A stretch of 64,000 nucleotides of DNA from Dryas octopetala (taxonomy: Eukaryota; Streptophyta; Magnoliopsida; Rosales; Rosaceae). Positions 13,887 to 26,443 of the stretch are shown here, one piece after another. Under the pieces are notes generated by a model, which was given only the letters and a program-made list of their open reading frames with translations, was not told the DNA's origin and did not search any database. Position 1 is the stretch's first letter; every line of letters starts with the position of its first letter. The stretch spans positions 1,612,001 to 1,676,000 of the forward strand of contig OY992834.1 of NCBI GenBank assembly GCA_963921425.1. Direction: 5' to 3'. The translations under genes and the position numbers were made by a program.

Positions 13887-13894
13887 TTTAGAAA

Positions 13895-14874
13895 TTCAAA
13901 GCTTATTATCATATCTTGCTTGGAAACATTTGACCATCATCTTATTTTACCATGATCTCAGAAGCTGTTGGCGTGAGGGGGCATAAGCTTGGTCCTGAAT
14001 GTTCGAGCGGTAGTGTAGGAGGTTTCAGTCTTTCGAATGCAAGACGTCTTTGCTTTCTCCTTCAGCTTTGTGGGTGTAAATACAAAATGTCATCTAGTAT
14101 GAACCGTTCGTCATAAGGGTTATGTATAATGGACTAATGAACTATTCTTCTGGCTATATACATGCTAAGATGAGAATGTCTTAAAAGCAGGGCTGTTCGT
14201 CAAGGTGTAGAAGAGTTGTTTCTTCTAATATATATTTTTGCTAATCTGGTGAGGCATCATTTATAATTTTCTATAATATTTTAAATATGTTTCAAGTTGG
14301 TTTATGTGAATTTGTTTTCCAAGAGTTAAATTGCAAGGAAATCGCCTATGGGTCAGAATCATGATGTTTCTCAGCTTGTTCCGTAACGTTTAGTTCTTTG
14401 GGATAAATAATGCAGAGGTTACCAGAAAAGATCATATAAAATTCAAGAAACAGGGTTTCTGCAGCTAATGAAACTAAATCATATTCTTAATTTGTGGACC
14501 GTTCCCGTGAACTTTAACTGAATTCTATAAGGTCATAGTGTCATATACCGATACAAGCCTAAAGTTTTTTATCTTTTACTTTTCTGTGATGAGTAAAGCA
14601 GACAGAAAGCCACGACATGGAGATCTCAAACTTTCAACAACATATTCTATCAGCTCACGCTGCCACAAAAGGCAAGACATCATCACTAACTCAAAAAATG
14701 GCTATGCTCTATAAATTAAACAAAACATGTTCAATAATTTATACCTACATAAGAATACAGGACAACCTGCTCATATGGAAGCCCAAGTGAAACCTGTTCA
14801 AACAAACCTGGAGTGAACTTCATTCAACCTCAAGCGCACCAAGAAGTCAAGAACAAATATATAATCAGAAACCT
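13895..14874. other. intergenic between foldback element and WDR91 gene
   Basis: AT-rich non-coding DNA. The right-hand part is likely the 3' UTR of the minus-strand WDR91-like gene. No other feature is recognised. Confidence 0.5.
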
Positions 14875-17800
14875 TTATAAAATAGATGTTACTCGGACAG
14901 AGTTATCCGCTGATCCAGTTAAGAAAATGGGCAAAGTCGGGTGCCAATCTACAGTAGTTACAGCAGCACTGTGTGGGAGAGTTCTCAACCCATTCGTATG
15001 ACCTTGAACCTGAAGCAAGTTCATCAAACAAAAATTTGTATTAAAAGAGTAGCATCACCAACATCCTCAAAACATGGCAATCAGGGAAATCCAAGGCCAC
15101 CAATATATTCATCTCGGTTTCCAAGTCAATAATCCAAGTGTGATTAAAGATTGGTAGGGAGAGTAACCTGATATATGGGCGCTCTTACTGAGCCAGATGT
15201 TACCAATAGTCTCCTCCCATTAGCATCTAAAGCCATTTCATGTCTGCAATTTTTTGAGCTCTCAGGATCACAGAACCTACAGTATGTAACAGAGTTTGGT
15301 TAGTTGATCTGGTGCACCATGTATGAACAAATATTTTTGTTTGATATGACTGATGTGTAACCAATATTCTACTGTTAATATTGCAGTGCCAAAGAATAAA
15401 GTACCTGCTACAGTTCCTTGACCAAAGGATTTGACCTTGGTTTTGCAAGCTCCATTCAAAAATCTGACACCACAAAACCAATTCTGTTAGGCGCATACTT
15501 TTAAGATGATAAAATTATAATACCATCTGCACTTCAAATAATAAAGTGAACAACATTTCAAATGCACTAATAAAACTTCATGAAAAAATGAAGGTAAATT
15601 ACTTGCCTTTCCATCTGCTCCCAAACTGAATATGCTTGTCTCATCAGGCCCAAAAAGAATGGAGCTTATGGCAGAGTCATGTGCAGGCCACCCAGTTATT
15701 TGTAGACAGGCAGACATATCTTTGGCTTGTTAAGGTGTTCATATATCTACGTGCATGTACAGGTGCAGGCAACCTAAGCTATGCAGAATGGGGCACCCAC
15801 GCAAAAAGCCTTACCAGTAATGCTAAAGTGTTAAATAGGTGTTTTCTATTGATAAGAAAATCAGTTACCACCAAATTCCAGACAATTTAAATCAAGCCCT
15901 AACATAGTTGTGAGGATACCAAACATGTGAATCATTCCATCAGTTGCAGCGGCTGCTAAAATCTTACCATTGTGATTGAAACTAAGAGATGTAATTGCAG
16001 GTGGATCTTTACCAAGAGGAAGGACTGTCTTCATGAAACCCAAAAGGTTATCAAGGCATAAAAATAAAAGTGGCAATTGCATGCATATATGAGGTTTTGG
16101 TACAAACAAGCACATACCATAGCCTTCCATGTCTTCATGTTCCACACAGTTAACGAAGCAAACCCCATACTATCAACATAACTCGATCCATGCCTACAAA
16201 GAAAATAAACTCCTAATTCTGACATTCATGAGAAACTTTAACTATAATCATGAACGTAAAGTACATGAACTGTCAGAAGAATCTTTTATTGACCAAACTA
16301 TAACCGATTCAACAGCATGGTGCATACTTCAGTTGAATAGGAGTGTTACATTAGGGGCAAGATTTCGTAAAAAACAGAGTCTGGTATATGAAAAATATGA
16401 TAAGAGTTCAGAAACACCATACCCCTTGGATGCTGCTGCAGAAACAAAAATTGGCTCTACAGGGCTGCATTTTATATCCAAGACACTGCAGCAGGGAAAA
16501 AAACAAAGGTATTTAGCAGCACCAAGAAGTACACAATTGTAACAGTAATAGTAGGAAGAACCTTGGAAATGCTTCACTTGTTCTAAGATCACAGACAACT
16601 CTCTTAGCATCAACATTCCATGCTTTAATGCCTCCATCAGCGGTGCCTATGAGAAGCTTTTGTCAAAAGAACAAAAACACTTAAAAGTAGATATTTCCAA
16701 ACTCAAATAATCAGATTATAATTTGATGCCGAACAATATATAAATTCATTATAAAAACTCTAATCTACATACCAATCGATCAGATTTGCACTCCCAGTCA
16801 AGTGACATAATCTTGGCTCCACAATAGATGGTTGCATTTCTAGATGCTGGAGTTGATGAGTCATATGTCCATATCCTATGTTAAATATGCATGAACCAAT
16901 ACAGATTGTAAATTTGAAATCAGCCAATAGTCAAGGACTTGAACAATAAACGTAGTACACACAATAACATAGGCATCCCAAGGAATGTGACACCTAGGCA
17001 TAGGCAGATACATGAACATGTATAGGGCCACAGTGAAAAGGTCACCTAGGCAGCTGATATGTGATACAAAATAAAAGGAAATGGGATTAAGTAGGCTTGA
17101 TACCCAAGGCTATCAATTTATGTTTACCATTTTACTACTTCGAAAATAATACCTCACTGTGCCATCTTCAGATGCGCTGGCTATATTGTTTCCAGATGCA
17201 GAGAAGCGGCAGCGAGTGATTGGACTTGTGTGGCCCAAAAATGTCTCCTAGAAACCATGATGATCTGAAAGTTATGGAGTCTCCAATAAAAGATAAAGTG
17301 GTGAAGGTAAAGAAAACCCCAGATAGAAGGGGAGCTCTAAAGATGCAGAAGCACACAGAATTGAATATGAGCTTGTAACATCAAGAACCAATTATGCCTT
17401 GGAAGCAATTTACCTGAAAGTCAACTTTAACTTCAGGAAAGTCTTCTACATGGCTTTCCCTGCCATTTTCTGCCATATCACATTCAATAGTTATTCAACA
17501 GACAATGTGAGATACAGCTACTGCACTGTCCTTAATACATAAAGGAAAAAGAAGTAAGATATATAGCAGTTATCTACCACAATAGGAACCATCCGTATCA
17601 CCAATTCCACCATCTCCCACATGAAGTCTTGATGGAGTATTTAAATCGTGATTGGACTTGGATATGTTAAGCTCCGGTTGAATTCCCATGGGTCCAGCAA
17701 CAACCCAATCTCGGTCCACCTCTATTTCCCCCATTTGAAAAGTAGCACGAGGGCAAGTTTCATGAGTCTCTTTAAATATAAGATGATTTTCCTCATGTAC

Positions 17801-19034
17801 TAAACTTGATGAACTCTTGGTTTGTTCTGTGCTTGCATCCGCTACTGATGAAGTATTACTGAGTTCCAAAAAAAAAAAAATTACAAAAAGATAAAGAGAG
17901 AAAAGAAAGCCTGCACCAAATCTGTACAATATATAAATCATGATAGTCTCAAGAGATGACACAATGAAAAACTTATACCTTCTTAACTGGCATAACTGAC
18001 CATCTTTTTCCTCCAATAAAGCCTGAAGTTCTGACAACTTGAGATTGAGTTGCTTTATGTCTCTTTTTAGACGGTTGACAGTAGTCTTCTCAGAACTGAT
18101 TTTCAATAGGGCTGGCATGCGTGGTTTAGTTAAGGGCATATTCTTAAATCTTAGTCATATTGTGCCATAAAAGGGGAAAAACAATTGACAAACTAACCAA
18201 TAGCAGAAGAGGGTGGTGGTTAGTTGGTTCAACTTGAAATACAGAACCCCACTATAAAATAGAGTAAGGTTCACCTAAGCAAAACTGGTTTTCATATGGT
18301 AGTTGTGAAGTTCTGATAATATCAGAAATTTACAGTGTTTGGTGACAGGTGACAACAAAATATCAAACTTAAGCATCCCGCTCTCAAATGACAACATACA
18401 TAATATATATAGAAACTTTATTCTGAAGGATATGAGTACCGTTGAAGATCTCACTAAAGAAATTCCTCACAGATAAACGCAAGGCCTCGTACCATTCCTT
18501 TGAGAAATATATGTGAAACTCTGGATCAGAGCTTGGTTTCTTTACATAGGGAATGGCTGCATGCATCACACACACACAAAAAGATAAATCAAGGAGAAAG
18601 TAGTTCACTATGCCAAAATGGAAAGATGAAAAGACAAACCCACCAAACCATGGAGTCCAGTCCTGGCCCCTTTGCAACAAATCATTCCCATTCATTCCAA
18701 AGAACTCTAATACTTTGTCCCTCCTTCCTGACTGTATGGCATTAACAACATAGTAGCGAAGTATAGACACCTCCAGTTTGGAAAGAGTAGTCAAAAGTAC
18801 TGTATCAGATGACGAAGAGAGACATTGCTTGAAAAAACTCAGCAGACCAACTAATTTTTCTGCCTGCAACTTAGGTATGTATACCAAGAAGATCAAATCC
18901 ATTATCTTATCGACTTGAAAACCTTTTCCGATATCCGTGGATAATTCGGAATCAAAAGCTTGCAAAGTGTTAGCGAATCCTCTAAAAACAAGAAACTCCC
19001 TCACAAGCTCCTCAGCATACAGCATGTTCTCCAT
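14875..19034 (-). CDS. WDR91: WDR91-like LisH/WD40 endosomal protein
   Basis: Fifteen exons on the minus strand, about 644 aa: 19034-18644, 18556-18440, 18111-17979, 17858-17578, 17469-17414, 17247-17153, 16875-16773, 16656-16562, 16485-16423, 16193-16118, 16028-15920, 15719-15607, 15463-15405, 15276-15168, 15009-14875. They total 1935 nt in frame. The N-terminus (ELVREFLVFRGFANTLQAFD) is a LisH-like dimerisation motif. It is followed by an alpha-helical region (QSGRRDKVLEFF, PWFAIPY, FSKEWYEALRLSVRNFF) matching animal WDR91. A coiled coil (RLKRDIKQLNLKLSELQALLEEK) and a serine-rich linker follow, then WD40 repeats (ASASEDGTVRIW, IGTADGGIKAW, ATDGMIH, GADGKIFEW, TGSADNSVRV). Animal WDR91 acts with Rab7 and Beclin/PI3K complexes in early-to-late endosome conversion; the plant role is inferred. 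The start is the ATG at 19034. Exon 12 ends with a GC donor (15606-15605) instead of GT; no GT donor nearby keeps the frame. Confidence 0.88.
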
Positions 19035-20292
19035 CTTGTCCAAGTCCAACTACACCTACAAAGATTAGTGCTCACCTTCTTCAAATGTAAACAAGGTTAT
19101 AGCCTATAAAAAAGCACATCTATAAGATCTCATGGTCTTACACGAGATCACATAATGGATACTAAAAATTGCATTTCACTATTTATCACTTGAATTAATT
19201 TAACAATGAATAAAAACAAGAGTCCCAAAAAGTCTATTTTCTTTTGTTTATCTCACATTTTCCTGAGAAACAAACAAAGGTGATGAGTCACCCAGGGCAC
19301 ATGATATCGAGTTGGCAGCTTAAGAAGACAGACAACGAAGGGGTTTAAAGAGATCTAGGGTTTTACAGGAATTGAAGTTTGAGGAATTGTGAGAAAGAAT
19401 TGTACCTTGTGGAATTGCAGAGGATCGATTACTTGTCCTTTGTGATTACAATTTACAGGGAACTGTGGGAAGTTGGATTTAGCTTTCCCAGGTGGATGGA
19501 GCAACAAATACAAAGAGACATAAGATTCGCGCTTAAATTACCAACAAACTATTGTTGTAGCAGCTTTTAGCTGTTGCTGTAGTTGTTGGGTTGGGTTGGG
19601 ATCAGCCCGCGTTCGTTTTCTTACTGCCTTATTGGGCCATTCACCGCCATTGCGATAAGCCGATAAATACCAAGGCTTTCCTAACGGTAAAATCACCCTA
19701 TCCAAATCCAGCTTCTAAATTTTTTTCCTACCAATTTTACCCTCCTCCATTTTAGATTTTTAATTTCTTTAAAAATTAAACAAATCAAAAAATTAAAATT
19801 GCTAGAGGCCGGCCACGATGCTTCAAAGCAGTTTCTTATTTGTTTTTATTTTCGTTGAAAAGAGAAGTCTACTCTTGCTCATTGGAATATCAGTATTTTA
19901 GATAGTAAATAATGACAAACTAGGAAATTTTGCTCACCTAGCCTTGCTCAAAATCAAATTGCAATTTTATTGAGATGGTGTTGACAATAGATAGATTACA
20001 TAACTGAAAAAGCCCTTCCCTAACCTTGTATACATATATAAATCCCTCAAAACTGATGAAAATACACTTTACTATATATATATAAATATGTTATACTCAG
20101 AAGACTATATAAATCCTTCTGAACCTTGATTAATTTGGTATAGATGAACTTATATATCCACAACCAATGTGTACACAACTCACTCTCTGATGAAGGGTCC
20201 GTTGAATACCAAAGATGGAGATCGATGGACTTTGTAAAAAGTTGAAGCACACAAAGTTTGTGCATATATAATTTGGTCCGAACTCCGAACCA
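19035..20292. other. intergenic, WDR91 promoter/5' UTR side
   Basis: Non-coding DNA upstream of the minus-strand WDR91-like gene and downstream of the next minus-strand gene. It is generally AT-rich, with a short GC-rich spot near 19810 (GGCCGGCC-like). No RNA gene or transposon ends were found. Confidence 0.5.
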
Positions 20293-20844
20293 TCATCCCA
20301 CAAAGAACAAGCGGCACGCATACAACTGAATTACTGTGAAAGCAAGCAAAGCCAAAGTTGTGAAGTAAATATAGACCTTGCGCTTCAAGAGCTGAACAAC
20401 ATCAGGTGTTAAAATTTCATGCTGATCATCATGATCACTAGGTAATTTTTGTTCCATGATCTGTACGAAATGACTCTTAGACGTCTTAGCTGAAGTTGCA
20501 GTTGCCGAGTGCTTAGCTTCGTGTATCTTCTTGAATATCAGTTCCTGCTGGATATAGTTGATATCTAGCTGATACTGGGTCCTATAAAACATACTCACCG
20601 CATCTATGAAAGCCATGAAGAAGATTATACAAGAAATTAGTACCATACTGAAGGGAACCCACCATTGACTACTCGACGACGACGAGCCAAAACGTACAAT
20701 CCCTACGAAAAATAGGGCTTGCAATACAACGTAAGCGATTGTTAAATTCTGAGCTCTTGTCTCGTGGTAACGAACGCGTTTCTCTTGTTTTTCATTGATG
20801 GCTTTCAATCCCTTGAACTTCTCCTGGAGCTCTTCTAAATTCAT
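20293..20844 (-). CDS. small plant membrane protein with N-terminal coiled coil, unknown function
   Basis: Intronless ORF of 183 aa. I do not recognise a named family. An amphipathic, charged N-terminus (residues about 1-30, LEELQEKFKGLKAINEKQEK) is predicted as coiled coil. Three hydrophobic segments follow: about 32-50 (LTIAYVVLQALFFVGIVRF), about 60-85 (VPFSMVLISCIIFFMAFIDA) and about 158-180 (FTTLALLAFTVIQLYACRLF). A hydrophilic loop of about 70 residues rich in K, H, S and T lies between the second and third. The start is the ATG at 20844; an in-frame GTG two codons upstream is not needed. A short leader and a probable 3' UTR with TATA repeats surround it. The topology suggests an endomembrane or plasma-membrane protein; function is unknown. 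Confidence 0.7.
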   Translation of the reverse strand: MNLEELQEKFKGLKAINEKQEKRVRYHETRAQNLTIAYVVLQALFFVGIVRFGSSSSSSQWWVPFSMVLISCIIFFMAFIDAVSMFYRTQYQLDINYIQQELIFKKIHEAKHSATATSAKTSKSHFVQIMEQKLPSDHDDQHEILTPDVVQLLKRKVYIYFTTLALLAFTVIQLYACRLFFVG

Positions 20845-21702
20845 CGTCACCAGCTAGTTAGAATTTCATTAATTTCTACGTACGTATGTACTTGTCAATT
20901 AAAGTTTGTTGATGAACTACAGTTATATAGAATCATAGAAAGATTATAAACTATAAATCCTGCTTCCTCGCAATTGTCCGAGCGACGCGGTTTCGTGACT
21001 TCTTTTAATAAAATTTATGGCCTTTTTATTGTATAAAATTTAGTATTATTGCAGTGTATGGACATATGTGGCTTCCAAGCAAATTCTCTCACCCACCAGG
21101 CCTATTTTAATGAATTATTTAAACTTAATTTTCTTTCAAAGTAGTCGTGCCGTTTTTTCATGAAACTGGAATTCTAGATTAATTTGACTTGAGGAATGCT
21201 ACAGGAAATAAATTAATCGAGTTAACTTTGGCAAACTAGTACCCAAACTGAGGCGTGCATTCAATTCATAGCAACTGTCAAAGGAGGAGTTTTGAATGTG
21301 AATTCAGTGTTTTCATGTATCTTCATTCCTATAGAACACAAATTTGGAGCATTTGTGTCCCTAATCCAAAGGCCTTTTTTTCTTGGAGGTATATGCTTTT
21401 AAGCTTATGGCCGCAATCCATTTCTAGATTTGAGAAATTAAATATATAATAATCTTCATAAAGAAGCCACATTCAAATAGTTCCAAAAATATTTGGAATT
21501 TTAGCAATTTAGACCATGCAAATGGACAACTGCATATTGACAGTGTTTTCCATATCAGTTCAAGCGTACCTTCAACTTACAAATGGAAAATAGTTACACT
21601 ACAAAGAAAGGGCTGCGTGACTGTTATGCCACGGATCAATGAACTAAGCACAATATATAAGCTGTGGCAATATGAATAGGATTCATTTAAGGCCTCTTCT
21701 TC
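20845..21702. other. divergent intergenic region before the chitinase gene
   Basis: This region separates the divergent small membrane-protein gene (minus) and the chitinase gene (plus), so it should carry both promoters. No repeat or additional gene was recognised. Confidence 0.5.
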
Positions 21703-21710
21703 TATAAAAG
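21703..21710 (+). promoter_or_regulatory. TATA box of chitinase gene
   Basis: TATAAAAG lies about 95 bp before the chitinase ATG. That is a good spacing for a plant TATA box followed by a 60-70 nt leader. Confidence 0.65.
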
Positions 21711-21799
21711 AATCCCAACTCCCAGTCTTTCATATCATTGCATACACAACATTCCTTACCAAAAGTTCCACAAAAGGCCTCTCAAACCACTGCTTTTGA

Positions 21800-22696
<897 letters not shown>

Positions 22697-22926
22697 TTTT
22701 TAATATAAAAGGATCCTTATGTACCATTGTACCTTGACTATATAATTAAATACATATCTTATTTTGAGTTTATAAATGATATAATCTATCTAGTTTAAAA
22801 GAATGCAACAATCGGATGCCAACTTTGATGAATTCTGCAGCTTATGGATCATACAAGATTGACCAACTAGCTCTAGGATTTTCTATGGCCCGGTTATAAC
22901 CCGATTTCTATCTACATTTGTTTTGA

Positions 22927-25900
22927 CTATCTAGGGGACATTGTGGAATAACTACATGTAGCTTGAGATGAAGGATGTGTATTGATGGTGAAGGAGCTGA
23001 AGTGATTGAACTCTCTCTTCATGGCCTTGTATACATGATCTAGCCCTTCCTCAATTAGCTCCAAAACTGTCTGGGGCATTGGTGGCATGTTGATGTCAAC
23101 TGATCCTTCCAACATTCTCACCACATCCCCCATCGTAGGTCTCATGATAACCTCATCTTGAATGCACCAAAAGGCAACTTTCAAGGCTCTCATGAGCTCT
23201 TCTGCTTCCACTGCTCCTTCTAGTCTCCTATCTGCAACTTTCATGGGGTTTCCACTTGTCATTTCCTACAAGCATGATTGAAATTTGTTAGAAAATCAAA
23301 ATTTTCCATAAGTAGATAGAGTTTTCCAAAAATAATGAAAATAAAGGATTTTGCTTTACTAGGATACCTTAAAAGCCCATCCCGGATAGAAGAAGTCCTC
23401 TGGATCAAAAGACATGTCAAGGTTCCTTCGACCACCAACGATCTCTAGAAGAAGCATGCCATAACTATAAACATCAGCCTTCACAGTTATAGGCCGGTTA
23501 CTCACCCATTCTGGGGCCAAATAGCCTCTAGTTCCTCTCACCATGGTAACAACATGTGAGTGCTCTCTTCCCATCAACTTAGCTAGTCCAAAATCAGAAA
23601 CTTTAGGACAGAAATTTTCATCTAGCAGAATATTTTCTGGTTTGATGTCACAGTGTATAATTCGATCTCGGCATTGCTCATGAAAATATGCAATCCCTTG
23701 TGCAGTACCCGCAGCTATATTAAATCGAGTTGACCAATCCAGCAGTTTATCTCTTGAATATTTTGAGGGAAATATCCATTTGTCCAATGACCCATTTTTC
23801 ATGAATTCATAAACTAAAAGCCTGCCAGCACAAGAAAATATGTTCAGTTTTTAAAAATGGGAGTGTCAAATTGTTAGATCAAAATGACTTCCAAGAATTA
23901 TTGCTTACCTGTGTGAGGCCTCAGAGCAGTAGCCACATAGACGAACCAAGTTCATGTGATGCATGGAGCCAATGGTGTTGACTTCAGTTATAAACTCCTT
24001 CTCCCCATGTGGCAAAACCCTTTCAAGTTTCTTCACTGCAACCAAAGTGCCATCTGCAAGGCTTCCCTTGTACACACTCCCAAAGCCCCCTGAAAAGTAA
24101 CATATCATTACTATATATGTACAACCAACATTGGATGACTACACAAAATTAGTAATCAAATCCCAAAGGTGTTTAACTAGAGCTATATCCCCTGTAAATG
24201 TTTTCTCTGTTTCAACCAAAAAAACAAGAAAATTTAATAAATTACCATTATAGTCCATGCTTACCAGTTCCAAGCAGCTGTGAAAAATTCCAAGTACGAA
24301 GTTGCAACTCACGGTAATTAAGATTCACTGGAGCACCAGGCAAGATTAAAGAACGTTCCATGGCTCTCTTTAAGGATTTCTTCCTATGCACATTGTAATA
24401 TAGTAACAGACAGAGGAGGGCTATAAGAATGGTTATGCTGAGAATAATAGGAATAACCAAAACCTTTTCTCGCCGACTACTAGATCCTCTTGCATTGCCC
24501 TCCACTGAGCCATTAGACCTAATCTTCACAAACAGGGTTGAGCCAGGGTCCTCATACCCACCAAAATCCATGCTCCTCAAAACCCAACAATAAGGCTTTT
24601 CCTCATCGAGCCCATAAATTGAAGCAACACATTCACAATCAGCTAGACAAGCATCTCCACATTTTGATACATTCTCAAAATCACTGTAGTTTGCTATGAC
24701 TGAAAATTCTGGAAAATAGTAATTGGTTTGCTGCACCATTGAAATTCGAAACTGGGATGACTGATAATCATGTCTTGAATCACATTTTCCAATCAATGAT
24801 GAATTCTCCGAACACTGACTTTCCCCATTTGCCTTATAAGTCCCTGGCAAGCATGTACAAGAAGCATTAGCCTTAGTCCTATCCAAATTACATATCCCAT
24901 TGCCACAAATCCCAGCAATCTCACATGGTGTTGAAACTGCAGCCCACTCTGGCACCCATTGCCTTGACCCATTGACATCATCATCCCAAAGATACAAACG
25001 CAAATTCCCATTACTTTCAAGTGTCAATCTCCGAAGTTTAGCTGATCCGTTCGATCTGTTTGAGGGTGCTGATAGTCCTCCATCATCTCCATCATTCTTG
25101 TACACATACACAGCTCCATCTGATGACTCCCCATATACAATTCCAAAGCTTCCTGCCTCATCTAAAACTGCAACAACATCCCCTGTAACATTTGATATGT
25201 CTGGTCCAGTCCAGTAAGAATAGTTATAGTATGATTCTGGTGAGGCGTTGTAAGTTTCTGGCATGTTGTAAGTCAGAGCAAGGCTTAAAGAAGTACGCTG
25301 TTGAAGCATTTTGAGAGCATAGTAGCCACCATGTGAGGGTGATTTAGATGTTGAGAGCTCCAAAGAGACTGAGAGAGGTTGGTTAGGGAGGAGAGTGTCA
25401 GATGGGTGTGAGAAACTCTGCCACACAGGGCGGTTGGCATCGTCGTATAGAATTAAGTTGCCGGATTCTGACATGGTTGCGCCTTCAACACCGGCGCCAG
25501 AGGTGTTTGAGGTCCACGTGGTGGTGTCGCCGTCCATGAGAACAAGGTTTCCGGTGGTGTCCAGCTCCAGGATTGCATTGTTGGTGACAGCAGAGTTTCT
25601 AAATTTAGATGATTGAGAGAAAATGAAATTTGTTGGCTTAGGTGACATTGATGATCATATTTACCTGCAAAAGCTTTTGGAAAGACTAGAGATGGGGAAT
25701 TGGTTTGTGATCTTTTTCTTTTCTAAGTCAAAAAACCAGTAACCATCCACTCTAACTCCAGTAAAGTATGCAACAGAGAAAAGTAGAGAGATGGACTACT
25801 TCATTTGCTTTCTTCTTTAAGTCAGAAACCAAAACATTTTCATGCATCTTATTAAGACTTTTCATGGAAGAACAACATATTAAATAGGTTTGATTAATTA

Positions 25901-26443
25901 TACACCAAAATCATTAAATCAATACAATTCAATGAAAATAAAACACAAAAAGAATTAATCATATTTATTGTCAGCTACTCAGCTAGCCATATTGATGGAC
26001 AATTGGTGTGCTGTATTTTCCTTGTGTCAAATTATCAATGCATGATCCTACTAATTAAACTCATTATGTATGCTGCCACTAGTTACATAGGTGAAACTAA
26101 TTAAGATTAACAAGCTCATGCATGCACCAAGTACATTGCCATATATAGTTTCTCAAGGGACTAAAACGACTATATTTTTTGTGAAGTACCTGTTAGCCGA
26201 CCATACTATGGTTCGGTCTCCGGGAAGCTCTGCAAACCAAATTGCCAGTTGAAATCTGTCATGTTCATCCGTTGGGGTGAACCCAAAAGCAAATGTGCCG
26301 TTATCTGAGACCAGTGTTTGGTTCTTTGTAGCCAACAACCTCGAGCCCAAACCAATCCGTCTAGCCGTGCAGGCATATGCATCAAACCCAACTAGAACCA
26401 AGAACAACAACACCAAACAAGTAGAAAAATAAGAAGAGGCCAT
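22927..26443 (-). CDS. G-type lectin S-receptor-like serine/threonine kinase (At5g24080-like)
   Basis: Five exons on the minus strand: 26443-26190, 25598-24265, 24089-23909, 23821-23368, 23265-22927; 2562 nt, 853 aa. A signal peptide (residues about 1-24, CLVLLFLVLVGFDAYA) is followed by a B-lectin (bulb-type) domain (VSDNGTFAFGF, IVWSANR, LELDTTGNLVL, WQSFSHPSDTLLPNQ). An S-locus glycoprotein-like region and a cysteine-rich PAN/EGF-like segment (ICGNGICNLDRTKANASCTC) come next. The transmembrane helix is IPIILSITILIALLCLLLYY. The kinase has the glycine loop GTGGFGSVYKG, VAVKKLE lysine, HCDIKPEN catalytic loop, DFG and LAPEW. The catalytic loop reads HCD rather than HRD, so it is a non-RD kinase, common among immune receptor kinases. 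The C-terminus (MRPTMGDVVRMLEG, then a Ser/Thr-rich tail) is complete. Intron 1 (about 590 bp) splits WSANR and NSAV within the lectin domain; its borders are clean GT-AG. Confidence 0.93.
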
